From Eumeta japonica (lineage: Eukaryota; Arthropoda; Insecta; Lepidoptera; Psychidae): a stretch of 64,000 nt of DNA. The stretch covers positions 1-64,000 of the forward strand of contig BGZK01001037.1 of NCBI GenBank assembly GCA_005406025.1, read 5' to 3'. Shown in pieces: positions 12,701 to 24,370 of this stretch. The translations under genes and the position numbers were made by a program. Positions within the stretch are counted from its first letter, which is position 1. Each line of letters starts with the position of its first letter. The notes below the pieces were generated by a model that was not told the DNA's origin, did no database searches, and was given only the letters and a program-made list of their open reading frames with translations.

Positions 12701-13329
12701 TTATCTACGACAATTTCTTTAAAACATGATATAATTTGAGTCAGTACTACTAATGTAGATATTACAACTTCAGTAATTGTACCCGACTATTTCTAAATAA
12801 TAAAAATAATTTATCGGACCATATAATCGATCGTAGAGACGAAGTCACTTTTTCTAACGGATCTATGTCATACTGAGTCTGAATAAGTTCACCTGTGTAA
12901 AATAAAATCAAAATATTAAATGATTCGGAAAAAATATAATAGGCTCGAAACCTCAAAGGATTTTTTTTCTGTACATTTTTAATAAACAATTTCTATTTTC
13001 AACTTTAAATATATAATTTCCTTCTGGTTAGTTCTAACTAAAAATAATTAATTCTGTTTGAAAGATACAAAAAATTAACCTGCAATCATTTTTATTGATT
13101 TACTTTATACTTTGACGATATTTATTCTTATATTTATTAAAAGTATTTTTTGAAGATTTTGATGATCTCCGAGACATATCAAGTATTAAATTAAAGATAT
13201 TCGATCTTTTCTTAGCCACTGTTTCATGATTATAAAAATGGCTAACTTTACATCGACTCGTTTTAAGTACAGCACGTTCATGTAAGCATATTAAAGAACA
13301 AAGAACCAAATACAAATAGACTTATCCAT

Positions 13330-14400
13330 ATAAGTGCAGCCGTAGAGATGCAGCTCACACCGCGTCGGCTCATTCCGCCGGCGGCTGGCGGCGGCATACT
13401 AATACCGTGCCGGAGCTCACTGCGACCGGTTCGCTGTAATTCGTCGGGCGGACGCGGCGCTGCGGTCGGCCTTGAATACATTAGGCGAGCGTTCGACGTA
13501 ACCGGCGCATTCTGCTGCTGCAGGCTCGCCGCCGAATCGATAGCCTAACGATAACCGCTCGACTAATAGGCGACGAGACAAACGGCGACGCCGAAGCGGA
13601 CTGAAATATTCAGTAGACGACATACCTTGGAATTACTGTTCAACAAGTATTCGCCGGAACTGCAGTGTCGTCGACGGCTCTACAGCTACATCCACACGAG
13701 AGATATTAAAGGGGGAGGCTTAAGAATGTCGCGCAAGATACGGTATGCATCTCTCGCGAAACGCCGGCGCCAGAGGTTAAACAAACTCCGCTTATCGCGG
13801 CGCATAAATTGGCGACACGTCGTTAAGGCGGCCGCGCGCGCCGCCCGCCGCCCGCCGCCCGCCTTATCGTCCGCCCCGTAAACCGCCCGCCGCGTTATTA
13901 CCGCCCGAACGCCGTACGCTACGACGTATTTTCTTTATTTAGGCTCTCCCGAACGTCACCGGCGGCGCTGCACCGGCCTGCGGAGTCTCATCTGCGGCGC
14001 CGGCGATAAAGAGGATTCGTTTTGGCACCGACCGCGCCGATCGCCGTATGTGGATCGCGCTCCGGCGCACCGCCTTGAGCGTCGCCGTAATTAGAGGCCA
14101 ATCGTAAAACGAAAGGTTCGCGCAGCGCCGCAAGCGCTGTCCCATCAGATAATGAGCGGCGTTGGCGCGGCTCCAGCGCGCCCGTATTAGGGGCCGCTAT
14201 CGTTATGAGTTTTACACTTTTACGACTTGTTTAGTTTATAGGGCCCGCCGCCGCGTGGCGCGCGCGGCCGCTCGCTGCCAAATGCTAGTTCGCGGCTCAC
14301 CGCGCGCGGCCGCTCCCTAAATATTATCGCCGCTACGTGTTAATGAGATGTACATTTCGGCCTCGTTTGGCACCGCCGCGCCCTCGCCGCTACGCGCAAG
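13330..14400. promoter_or_regulatory. Large GC-rich island, no recognisable gene
   Basis: About 1 kb of CpG-rich sequence with open frames on both strands (66-84 codons), which is expected from GC-rich stop-poor DNA. Frames rich in Arg/Ala/Pro have no domain. Motifs include CGGCGATAAAGAGG (14001), GTCGCCGTAATTAGAGGCC (14081-14099) and TTTAGTTTATAGGGCCC (14229-14245). Inference: a cluster of regulatory elements or a promoter/first-exon region. Known family links: none. Confidence 0.35.
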
Positions 14401-14987
14401 TTTTTACATTACCCAGTCTTGACAAATGACAACGAATACTAGTAACTAGCTTTTCTTTTGACTTTAAAACACACGTTTCGTGCATAACATAACTAATAAA
14501 ACCATAAAAATGTAAAAAGTACCAAATTAAAAGGAAATTAATAAAATCAAAATAAAGTAAAACAGAAACTTTTACCTTAAGATTCCTGGAAAATTCATCT
14601 ACTATGTAGAATATTTCCAATTTCTTTTGACTCGTTTCCACGTATTACACCATGTACTACCCCAATACAGGAAAAAAAAATGACAATGGGCTGTCTTAAT
14701 ATTTGAACCATAACCCAATAATCGATAATCTAGAAGGTCTTATGTTGAGTATTAGACGAACACATATTGCAGTATTAACAGAATATAAATACGATTTAGA
14801 AAAAGAGTTAAAAAAAAATTAACAAATTTTCTAACTAAAGCAAGTCATATTTTTTAAGATACTCTATGACCCGTTACAAAATATATGCCCCCAAGTCCGA
14901 GATATTCTTTAAAGACTCCGAATCTATTGTGGTATCAATTTGAGAAACCGAATAGTCTTAATTGTACATCATTAAAGATAGATATAT
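14401..14987. other. AT-rich non-coding stretch
   Basis: Nothing recognised up to the mariner target site. Confidence 0.5.
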
Positions 14988-14989
14988 TA

Positions 14990-16206
14990 AGTTGGGGGAA
15001 GAAGTTCATATTTTATTTACATTTAATTACATTTTGTTTGACAACATGTTGCCATTTTGTAGGTAGTAACATAGTCTCATTGCTGTAGAAATTTTGAGAC
15101 TTTTGATCAAAAAACTGAGATAAGTCATTTTGACAAGCCTGTATTGATGTTAACACAACCAAAAGAATATTGAAGACGCCAAAACAGGTGAAAATCTGAT
15201 AGTGCACGGTCAGAGCTATACGGTGGATGCATTAAACCCACCCACCAAACTTTCGTAATATTTGCCGAATGGCTAAAGATGTGTGTGATCTGGCGTTATC
15301 ATGCTGAAAAACCACACCCTTTCTGTTGATCAATTCCGGCCGTTTTTTCTCTACTTCTTGCTTGAGTGTCATCAGTTGTTGGTAGTAGAGATCCGAATTG
15401 ATGGTTTTGCCCGCCGGTAAAAGCTCATAATGAATAATGCTCTTCCAATCTCTCCATACATACAACATCAACATATTGCGAGTTAATCCGGGTTTCGCTG
15501 TAGTCTGTGGAGCTTGCTGGCCTTTTGGCCATGATCTTTTCCTTCGTTCTTGCCATAGGTAATTCATTTTCCATCATCAGTAATCAACCTTTTCAAAAAC
15601 GGTTTGGTTTCATTATGTTTCTATAGATAATCGCAAATGAGTACACAATTCAATAGATTTCTTTCAGTGAATTTTTGTGGTTCCCAAGTATCGAACCTTT
15701 TTTGTATATTTAGCTGTTTTCAAATGGGTCAGAACTATTTTGTGATTAATCCCCAGCTCTTCAGTTGTGTAGTAAGAACTACTACGCCGATCTTGCTCTA
15801 CTTTTTCCAAAATGGCATCGATTTTATTCGTAACAGGTCGGCCAGAGGGAAATTCGTCTTTGACATTCAAATCACCGGACTGAAAAGGCTTTTGTTTTGT
15901 TTGAAAACGCTTGCACCAGTTTTGTGCTACTTTACGACACTACATCAGGTCCATAAACGTCATAATTATTTTTCGAGACTTGTGTCGCATTTTTCTCTTT
16001 TTTGTAGTAAAACTTCAAAATGTATAGAATTTCTACGTTAGATTCACTTATTTTGGTGGACAAAAAAACAATGGAATAATGCCGGGACACCGTTTCTACT
16101 TTTTTTTTTAATGTCATCTATTCAACGGTATCAAAACTAGCCACATACAAACGGATTTTACTGCAACTTTTTACGTATAAAATACGAATAAACTTTTTTC
16201 CCGGCT
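14990..16206 (-). mobile_element. Mariner transposon, nearly full length but dead
   Basis: Seen: a 1.2-kb element flanked by TA (14988-14989 and 16207-16208) with ~28-bp terminal inverted repeats starting AGTTGGGGGAAGAAG on the left and AGCCGGGAAAAAAG read inward from the right. The minus strand encodes pieces of a Tc1/mariner transposase in order: N-terminal helix-turn-helix (about 16117-15930), the GRPVT linker and second helix (15870-15664), the TGDEKW region degraded and containing a stop (near 15570), WRDWKSIIHYELLPAGKTIN and VVFQHDNARSHTS (15500-15290), and the C-terminus FFDQKSQNFYSN (15120-15013). Frames shift several times, and the block around the third catalytic Asp appears deleted. 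Known: mariner transposase is a DDD enzyme that cuts and pastes at TA. Inference: an inactivated copy, probably of one of the mariner subfamilies common in moths. Confidence 0.93.
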
Positions 16207-16611
16207 TAGAATTTAATGATATATAAATCGAATGTACCATCAAGAAAGCAGTATAAGCATTTACGAATTAAATGAAACGTTCTAAACGTTGACAAGACGG
16301 TAACAATAAACGCAAACGTGATACTAACAGACACGATAGTGCTCAACTCTCAAGACCTGATACTTTATCAAACACCACTCTACGGGGATTAGGACTCTGT
16401 CGTGGCGATACAACTCAACTCCGCTTTAGCGATATCGGTCGCGGCCACGACTCCATCGCCGCAATACTCTTCGAGGGCTACAACTTTGTTGTTGTCATAG
16501 TTTTTTTAGATAAGCTGAATATTTTGTAACTCCTTTAAGAAACTTTTACATAAATAATTCGGACCTTGGAGTTTTTCTCAAAAAATGAGACGTTCGCCTA
16601 GGTTTTTTATT

Positions 16612-17690
16612 AGGGTTCCGTAGCCAAAATGGCAAAACGGAACTCTTATTACTCTTATCCGTCACATCCGTCCTTCCGTACGTATATGACAGGCGTTTTG
16701 CTTAAAAACTACAAGATGTATATTGATGAATTTTGGAGTATAAGTGTCTTACATAAGCTACTACTTAGTTTGGTTGTTAAATAACAAAAAAAAAATATGG
16801 GGGGAGTACTTCATACATGTTACAGAAGCTGAAAAAAAATTTTATAACGAATTTGAATCTGTGGTACATATTAATATTAGTTTTATTTTTAAATCATTTT
16901 AGTGTTTCTCAAAAGTTTTTGTTATTAAGTTAATTATTTCTAAAACAATCGCTCCGAAAGTAGACATTTATGTATCATAAATGTGAAACAAATTACAAAA
17001 GCTTAATACATACGTTTAACGAAAATTATTTAGAACATGCTCTGATATACCGTTTTTGAGTTATATCTGAAAATCTGCACTTCATAAAAAAAGGACGTAA
17101 GTGTTATAAAGATACGCTCTTTTGTTAGTGCATTTTTTCACATCATATTTTACATTTTGAGACTGTAGTTAGGTTTTAATTGTGTTTTAACGAACTTAAA
17201 ATTTAATACAAAGCTATGTATTTAGGTAATTACATTAAGATAGTCATTTTTTTCACTGCTTATATTCTTGTCTATTCCTTTTCCTTAGTGTGGGATATTG
17301 TTGGATAAGCCTTTAAAAATATTGCAGAGTTCTAAATACTATTTTTATGCAGCTATCTGTTTGCGAAATATTCACTTTTAAAGTGGTAATTTTTGTTAGA
17401 GGTGTCAGCTTGAAACATCTGAAAAAAATGATGATAGTATATATATAAGGATTTAAAAGTAAAACCAACACGGCATAAGTCAACACTATTAGTTTAAAAG
17501 TAATAGTCGACATACCTACTTGTTTATCTATTTATAGGCGACTAAAATGCTTAGCTTATACATTTCTGTGCGGGAACATGGAAAAAGTGTAACAACGTAG
17601 TTTTTACATTTGTAGTGCATTTTTTGTAGTAACGGCTAGGGAACCCTACACTAAGCATGGTCCGACATGCTTTCGGTTGGTTCTTCTTGG
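16612..17690 (+). repeat. GGTTCCG-bounded dispersed repeat, copy 2 (long form)
   Basis: Seen: TAGGGTTCCGTAGCC at 16611-16625 is matched inverted by GGCTAGGGAACCCTA near 17634-17648, after which ~40 bp (ACTAAGCATGG, CCGACATG) are still shared with copy 1. Compared with copy 1 it holds about 350 extra bp between GATACGCTCTTTTGTTAG (17113) and TAATAGTCGACATACC (17501). No coding was seen. Confidence 0.75.
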
Positions 17691-18315
17691 CTCTTGTGTT
17701 AAACTTTTTAATTTATAAAAATTATGAGATTTTTTTTCCCAATATCTACGTGAATGTCAAAAAAACGTCTAACGTCTATGAATTGCTCGAAATTTTTTTA
17801 TAAATAGACTTCTTGCACAGACCGAACAGAAGTATATTCGAAGAAAAACCCCCGACACTAATGAAATTATATGAAGCCAGATAAATCGCCCTGCTCACTG
17901 TTACATAATCGAAACGACGTCAACATATGTAAGATACCTTTATTATGACCGACTCAATATGCCCAAATCTAGAATAGTATTTCAGCTGAAAGTCTAGTAA
18001 TCCAACTACCAATACTTAACTGTGTACAAAAATCATTTTCCAACTTTCAGCACGTCGTAATCGGGTAGCAACACATAGTTCCCGTGCACGGCTCGTCCAG
18101 ACAATATATAATCACCGTTACGATAAACTATTCATCGGTAGATAAATATTATAATTTTTCAATCGGCATCCAACACAAACAACGATTTCATTTCCAAAGC
18201 GTACTCCTAAATAAGCCATCAATCGATTCTCGCCCGAAGCATTCAACACAGCCGGCCGCGCGCCCGGTCTTGTTTCGTATCAGTTTTGTTTCGGTGATTC
18301 TTAATTAACATCCTC
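17691..18315. other. Non-coding stretch before the candidate ratchet site
   Basis: No feature recognised. A short GC-rich patch lies at 18250-18270. Confidence 0.5.
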
Positions 18316-18340
18316 TTTTCATTTTCTTTGCAGGTGAGCC
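18316..18340 (+). promoter_or_regulatory. Candidate recursive (ratchet) splice site
   Basis: Seen: a pyrimidine-rich run ending TTTTCTTTGCAG is immediately followed by GTGAGC, so an excellent acceptor and an excellent donor are juxtaposed at 18333/18334. A branch-point-like TTAATTAAC lies just upstream. Known: long insect introns can be removed stepwise at such CAG|GTRAGY zero-length exons. Inference: on the same strand as the metalloproteinase exon 32 kb downstream, it would divide a very long intron. Alternative: it is the acceptor of a 45-nt exon, 18334-18378, with donor GTAGGA. In the phase required by the 50678 exon that reading hits TGA as its second codon, which argues against a coding cassette unless other exons intervene. 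Confidence 0.45.
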
Positions 18341-18379
18341 GGGAGCTCCGAACAAAAGCTCGCAATCCAGAAATGAGGG

Positions 18380-19490
18380 TAGGATGTATTGTGTGATGGG
18401 ACGTGTTTACCGTTCCGAAGTTGAAAAAAATCCGCATTGCTGTAGTGCTGTATAGAAACGAGAGCGTTCTCTGTTTGTTTATAATAATGGCCGAACATAT
18501 AACGAGGGCGCTGAACGCGCACTATTATTTATTATTCACTTAAGGATATATTTTCTCGAATACGGGTTTTTTTTTATTAAAAATCATATATTCTTCAAAT
18601 CGATTCAACTATATACGTGAAATATAAATAGATACTTTAGATGTACAATATGAACACTGGCCTATTTGTTTATTTTGATATCTATTTTCACACACGACTT
18701 AACAACTTATTCGATGGTAATTTCGTCTCACGTGAATTTTTTTGCTGTTACTAACTATTATGTGTTAAACAAGTTGCAGTTCGTCGTGATTAAATGCAAA
18801 TGATAATCAGCAATTTTATTATGACCCTCTTGGAATCAGTAGGCACATCGCCATTTGATACGAATGGAATGACTTACGACTGAACGTCACGAGACGGTTG
18901 GGAGCGCATCTATTAATAAGTTTTAATACTCCTGGCACCCTGGTAGGTGTGACTGTCTGCATTTTGCTGAAGATGTGCCGATGTGGCACGAAATGTACTT
19001 AGAAATAACGTTATAACTATTCAGCGGACTGAGATAAATATTACCAATATTAACGCTTGCTTCGTTGTCCGATATCTGTCAATACTTGCCAATTAATGTT
19101 CAATTCGTTAGATTCGTAGTGGAACAACAACTTGGAGGGTCAGCGGCGAGTTGCATGCTACACGTTGACACATGTTGCGGGCAAGCGTCTATGGACGAAA
19201 TGAATTCACAAAATATTTTTATGGATTTTTTTTCGACGACAATTAAAATCGTCCGCATATTTATTATCGACTATCCCAAGCCTTAGGGCAACTAATTTTA
19301 AATGACAGCATATTAAAAAAAGTTATACTGTATAATAAAAATATGTATCTAAAGGCCGTAAATGTATATTTTGTCAGTTAGTACTTAATTTGTAACTTTG
19401 ATAGTTTTTTTTTAATCTTTTTATTTTTTCCTTAAATACTCATACTATTTTGGTTATTTAAAAAAAAATCGTGCGTGTACTTATGTACGC
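18380..19490. other. Non-coding stretch
   Basis: Nothing recognised. AT-rich with poly-T runs. Confidence 0.5.
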
Positions 19491-19494
19491 ACGT

Positions 19495-19803
19495 GAGAAG
19501 TTATACTTCTTTGGCATCATTAAATATAATTTTTAATTGCATGCAAATAATTAATTACAATAAAAGAATAAAAAAAAGGACTGGAAAACGATAAAGTCAA
19601 TAAAGTCAGTTTAAATTTTAAAAATTAAATAAATATATATTTTCTTACATTAAGTTTAATATAAATTCTCTCATTATTCGAAATTCGAATTCGAAGCGGG
19701 CAGCTTCAACCTGTTAATTTTGTGTTACACTGATGCGCGCGCATCTTAAAATTTCACTCTCATCATTTTTTCATAACACACCTAAAGAAGTATAACTTCA
19801 AAC
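19495..19803. mobile_element. Possible MITE-like element with inverted ends
   Basis: GAAGTTATACTTCTTTGG at 19497-19514 is matched inverted by AAAGAAGTATAACTTC at 19785-19800. The 270 bp between is AT-rich, with a GCGCGCGCATC patch. No coding. The class is inferred only from the inverted ends. Confidence 0.45.
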
Positions 19804-19925
19804 AATATAGCCTACTCCTAAAAAAATACTTAAATCCATCACTGGGTACTATTTATCTTAATTGAGAATTCATAATGTAATAATATAACAATGAAAATAA
19901 TATACCAATACAGTACACTGATTTC

Positions 19926-19987
19926 ACTAGTTTCAAACTCAAAATTTTTTATGTCATAAGCACTAGTGCATTGAGTTTGAGACTAGT
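19926..19987. repeat. Hairpin, 17-bp arms
   Basis: ACTAGTTTCAAACTCAA (19926-19942) pairs with TTGAGTTTGAGACTAGT (19971-19987) with one mismatch, around a 28-nt loop. Confidence 0.9.
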
Positions 19988-20541
19988 TAAATAATACAGT
20001 ATATATTAATATAGTATGAATTTTGAAGTAGAATGCGTAATTAATAGCACCCAGTGGCTGATTGTAGGCCATAAAATTTTTCTACCCGAACTTCACCAAA
20101 ACATAATGTGTATTGAAGGAAAAAATAAGAAGTTTTTTCAAAGAATCAAAATTAAAATTGAAGAAATAATTAAGGCCCTTACATATAGATACTCATTGGA
20201 CACTCCTAGTAAAATAGCGGCATATAAACTAAGAAAATTTATTTACAAACCTATCACCAAATTACCAAATCGTGAAACCCGATAACAAGGATTATGTGCA
20301 AAACTCATTGTCCATATTATTTCGGTCAATATTATTTCAGTAACTTAATGGTAATGCATTTATTCACGAACAAACGAGAGTAATTCTAAATACAACTGAA
20401 ACGGACTCAACTGTTTCTACGATAAAAAATAATTATTATTTTGAACTATTTCCGACATATTTCTTATCGTACAATTTTTTTCTCGCTAAAATTTATATCA
20501 ACATCTCACATCAAAAAAATATCATATTAATTTTCTCTTAT

Positions 20542-20574
20542 ATCATCAGATATGCTGAACGCATATCTGATGAT
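20542..20574. repeat. Perfect 14-bp hairpin
   Basis: ATCATCAGATATGC (20542-20555) and GCATATCTGATGAT (20561-20574) are exact reverse complements around the 5-nt loop TGAAC. Confidence 0.95.
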
Positions 20575-20599
20575 TGCTCCGAGGTAAAAATCCTTCTCG

Positions 20600-20920
20600 T
20601 TCTTCGAGTAGAAATTAAAATTGGAGATCGTGCCGCGCCTACTTCGTCCGAGCGCTAGCCGAGTCGCTCTGAACGTTTAGGAATTAGTTTTCCGGCTACG
20701 GTTTATGGCTGGCTTGCATTCTGTTTCGAATCTCCAGAAACGGGTGCGTCGGAATCGAAGACGGTTAATGAAAAAGCCGGGACTTCGCACAATCAAAGTC
20801 TTTTACTCGGTAATGGAAAATCGGGTATCGGGTACCGTCCATTAAATATTTTATATGCCGCGTTCTTAACTGTTGTTACATATTCCGCCGTCTTTTGCGA
20901 ATCGAGTCGAAATTCTCGCC
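20600..20920. promoter_or_regulatory. Moderately GC-rich block, possible regulatory element
   Basis: CpG-rich sequence (GTGCCGCGCC, CGAGCGCTAGCCGAG) with GGTTTATGGC and GGTACCGTCCATTAAATAT. No open frame of interest. Inferred only from base composition. Confidence 0.25.
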
Positions 20921-21546
20921 AAAATTCAAGATGTCTGTGAATATCTTTGGTTTATACGCGTACAATATCATTTTTGGAGTGCTAAACGGTGTCTTTTTAC
21001 TATCCGTGCGTTTTTGATACATAGACATACCCGTACAAACGCTCATTAACAGTTTAGATTGATGTAGCCGCCTTAGGTTTCACGCAGTATTTTGATTTAT
21101 TATAAAATAGAAAGGTAACTGACATTTCAAACAGAATAATGTAAGTGTTTACTTGCGAAAATAGTTGCGTGTTTGTTCGTTGACGGTGTGTGACTTTTGC
21201 GTATTATTATCGTTGTTCGTGTTGAATGTGAAGGAACTCCAAATAGCTTTTCATTCGTTGCGCTTCAGACGACCGCCGTTTGCGATCGCTTGGCCAAACC
21301 GGAGTAAAGTCGCGCAGTTAACCCAACTTCCGTCCGCCTCGCCGTCGGATCACCAGTAGTCATCGGCGTGTTCGTGTATGTAGACGCATATTCCCCACAG
21401 CAATAATGTTTTTAAAACGCACGCGTGTTGTCCGAACGGACACCGCGACTCTCTATTCGGACCTTTGAAGGAATGGATTTCCGTGACAGTTCATCAGCCT
21501 GTCTAATCACTACAATCAAGGTTAAGGGCGTCTGCCACCATTTAAT

Positions 21547-21701
21547 TTTAAACTGACATTAACTGAAAAGTCACTTTTAAAATAAAATATGCGTTCCACG
21601 TCCTCTTCTCAACGATTGTTCGGGCTCAAATCCATTAAAGGAAGACATGGTACGAAGGTTTTATTTTATAAGTGACTTTTTGGTTAAGTGTCAGTTTAAA
21701 A
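21547..21701. repeat. Foldback repeat, ~43-bp arms
   Basis: 21547-21589 (TTTTAAACTGACATTAACTG, then AAAAGTCACTTTTAAAATAA) pairs with 21658-21701 (ATTTTATAAGTGACTTTTTG, then GTTAAGTGTCAGTTTAAAA) with a few mismatches, around a ~70-bp loop. Non-coding. Confidence 0.85.
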
Positions 21702-24320
21702 GCAGATTGCTGAAGAGGCCCTGAGTATACTTAATGTTATGCATGTGAGTAATATTGAACTTAGTCTTTTTTATTTTAAAGCAATGCACCCCATAAAGAA
21801 TAGATTTTATGATCATAATTCTCTTGACAATGCCTTTTCCGAAGTTTCTAAAAAGATTTTCGACTTTGCCACCTCTTCCACGCAGAACATTCAGATAATA
21901 ATATTAAGTGTATCAAAATTGCACAAGCCACTTACAGATGGATAAGGTTTTAATACAAAAGCGGATAGTTGAATGCATAGAGGGCAGTGACGTGGCCTTA
22001 TGCAACGCGAGGGCTTCGACCGTAGCCCTGTCGACCTCGGCGCGCCCCCTTGCCCTGTTCGTTCACCTCTTGCGGCGCCCGCCCAACTCGGCTCAATTTC
22101 TACAAACACGAGTTCTGATCGATTATCTCAATTTTTTTCTATTAAGATGATTTTTGCTATAGGACGCTAAATGTTAATAATCTGTTTTATAAACATGTCT
22201 ACCCACTATAAATGGTATAGGGTAGGCACTAGACAGTTAAATTTTAATTAAAAATATCAATATCTGTATAATAGCTGTGATATCTTTTGATTATTGTTTT
22301 CATTAATTTATTCGTACCGTTCTGGCAATCAATTGCGATTTCTTCAAGAAGTTGCGTTTCATAGAATGAATAAAATGTTGCAATTAATTGTTGTAAATAT
22401 TCTTTCCAAGTAGGCTGAACTCGTAAAAAGATTCTATGACATGGAATAAAATTAAAGAAATACCAGTGAGGAACACGGTGGCCCAGTTCGAGGTGGAGAC
22501 GTCCTCTGGCGGAGGTCGCGGAGTGCGCGCGGACAAAGAGCGCTAGCCGGGGCAAGCACCCGCTGCAGCTGAGGGCCTTGCACCCTCAACCCCTGCGACT
22601 TGCACTCATTATTTCAGCTTGTCTTGTTACGGGAATAGGAAAGATTCCCTTGCAACACAATGCGCTACGAAAATTCTCTAACTGGAATATCTTTTGAATA
22701 AGCTCCTTGCAATCTTTCAGGACTTATAAGGTTCGCTTTTCAAAGAAGCGAAAACTTGATGCAATAGATTTATTCTCCCCCGAAAGATATCCATGTTATT
22801 GACGTCCCTAAATATCTTCTTTGATAGATGGATATTAATATTTCATAACATTAATATTTATATTATTAGTTACAATACATATATTAATTATATTACGCAT
22901 CTTATAATATTAAAACTTCATAAAAATAATGCTGAAAAACATGTACTGCGACGACGGGACAGCGTCCATCGATTCGGCCCCTTAATTTAACGCTATTCGT
23001 TTCATCTATTTATTAGAACTATTTACTAATCATTCATTTAATGTGATGCTTTAGAACAACAGGGGATCGATTTGCGTTTTATTTTTATTAGCGTATTCAG
23101 TAAATTAAAATTTCGTTTGATCTACATTTAATTCACATTTAATGAAGCCCATCCTTGGTGCGTTATCTCCATCGTTCCTAAGAATATACGAGGCCCGGCG
23201 CCGATATACAGCGGGCTAAACTATACTGGCGACTTGAACAAAATAAGTTAGGATGGTAAATTAATAAAATGACTAATAGGTTGATTTTTTTAATAAAAAT
23301 TTACTTTTCTTACTTCTAATGTCTGTTTGAAAATTTGGTTTTTTATATATTCTTGTAATTATTTGTGCTTCACAATAGTGTTTTGAGTGAATACTTCGAT
23401 AAACGTAGGCTTTTCTCTCCGTGGTTTTTTAAATGTCTTTTATTTTATTTGTATTCCGTTGTCTTACCTTGTTTTGCAATAATAACAATGCAATTATATC
23501 CGCTACCGTGTTCACTTTATTTACTAAAAAATTTGAAAATGAAATTTATTTGTGAAATCTAATTATGATTTAACTTAAAATCACCTAAGAGGGAAAACCG
23601 GCCATCTGCATTTATAACGTTAATAATAATATATACGGCCGTAGATAACCAGAACGAACTTGGCAACAGAAGTTATTTTGCTGAACTTGTTTTGAGTTTG
23701 GGGGCCGGGCACGCGTTGTTTGCGCAGACGTGCGAGCTTCACTTGACCCACCGCACCATCTTGCGTCGGTACGAAGGAATTCATTAATATTACGAACTAA
23801 TTTTAACAATCTGTTGTGTGAGTAGAAACGGAATCAATTGAAACGAGGAAGATAAATGTTCTAAAAATACATTCAAATCTTGTCGAAACAGAACAACTTT
23901 TTTAATGGATGCACAAACGTATAGCAGTTTCTAGTCCGTTCAAACGTACGCACCTACAAGTAGTGTTGTCTTCCAGTCGGCTAGCTGTTGTGGTTAAGGA
24001 ATACATGTGGTATGTACTAGCCACACTGATTGTATTAATAAAGTTCGAATTCTGAAAAAGCACAGGACTTAAACTTTGACAGATACAAGCTTTACTACTA
24101 CGTAAGAAATAAATCCGTGCAGGACTATGCATGCGTTTACAAAAAAAAAATAGAAATAAAATAAAGAAAAATGAAATGCGTACATTCATCTAGTTGAGTA
24201 TTGAATTTATTTTACATTTACTTTGTACAAATTTTACATATATATCAAGCAAACGGGATACGTCTACTGTGTTTATATAACACTGCTTTAGCAAACAGAT
24301 TCAATTTTACATACTTTATA
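21702..24320. other. Non-coding stretch with small GC patches
   Basis: GC-rich patches at 22000-22110 and 22470-22600 carry overlapping frames on both strands (72, 80 and 103 codons) without recognisable domains. A further small patch is at 23695-23765. The rest is AT-rich and unremarkable. Confidence 0.4.
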
Positions 24321-24323
24321 GTC

Positions 24324-24369
24324 TACCCACGTACACTATCTAGGCATGCCTAGATAGTGTACGTGGGTA
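24324..24369. repeat. Perfect 46-bp palindrome
   Basis: 23-bp arms with no loop. It runs from TACCCACGTACACTATCTAG to CTAGATAGTGTACGTGGGTA, centred on GCATGC. Every position matches its complement. The flanks do not extend the symmetry. Confidence 0.97.
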
Positions 24370-24370
24370 T

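Noticed and set aside
15637..16041. 134-codon forward open frame
   Set aside because: It is antisense to the mariner transposase remains, which explain the sequence on the other strand.
18334..18378. 45-nt coding microexon after the strong acceptor
   Set aside because: It is open in two frames, but the phase needed to join the 50678 exon gives TGA as the second codon; kept only as an alternative to the ratchet site.
20016..20285. 89-codon AT-rich forward frame rich in Lys and Ile
   Set aside because: Considered as a retroelement or host exon, but no motif could be recognised and codon use equals the background.
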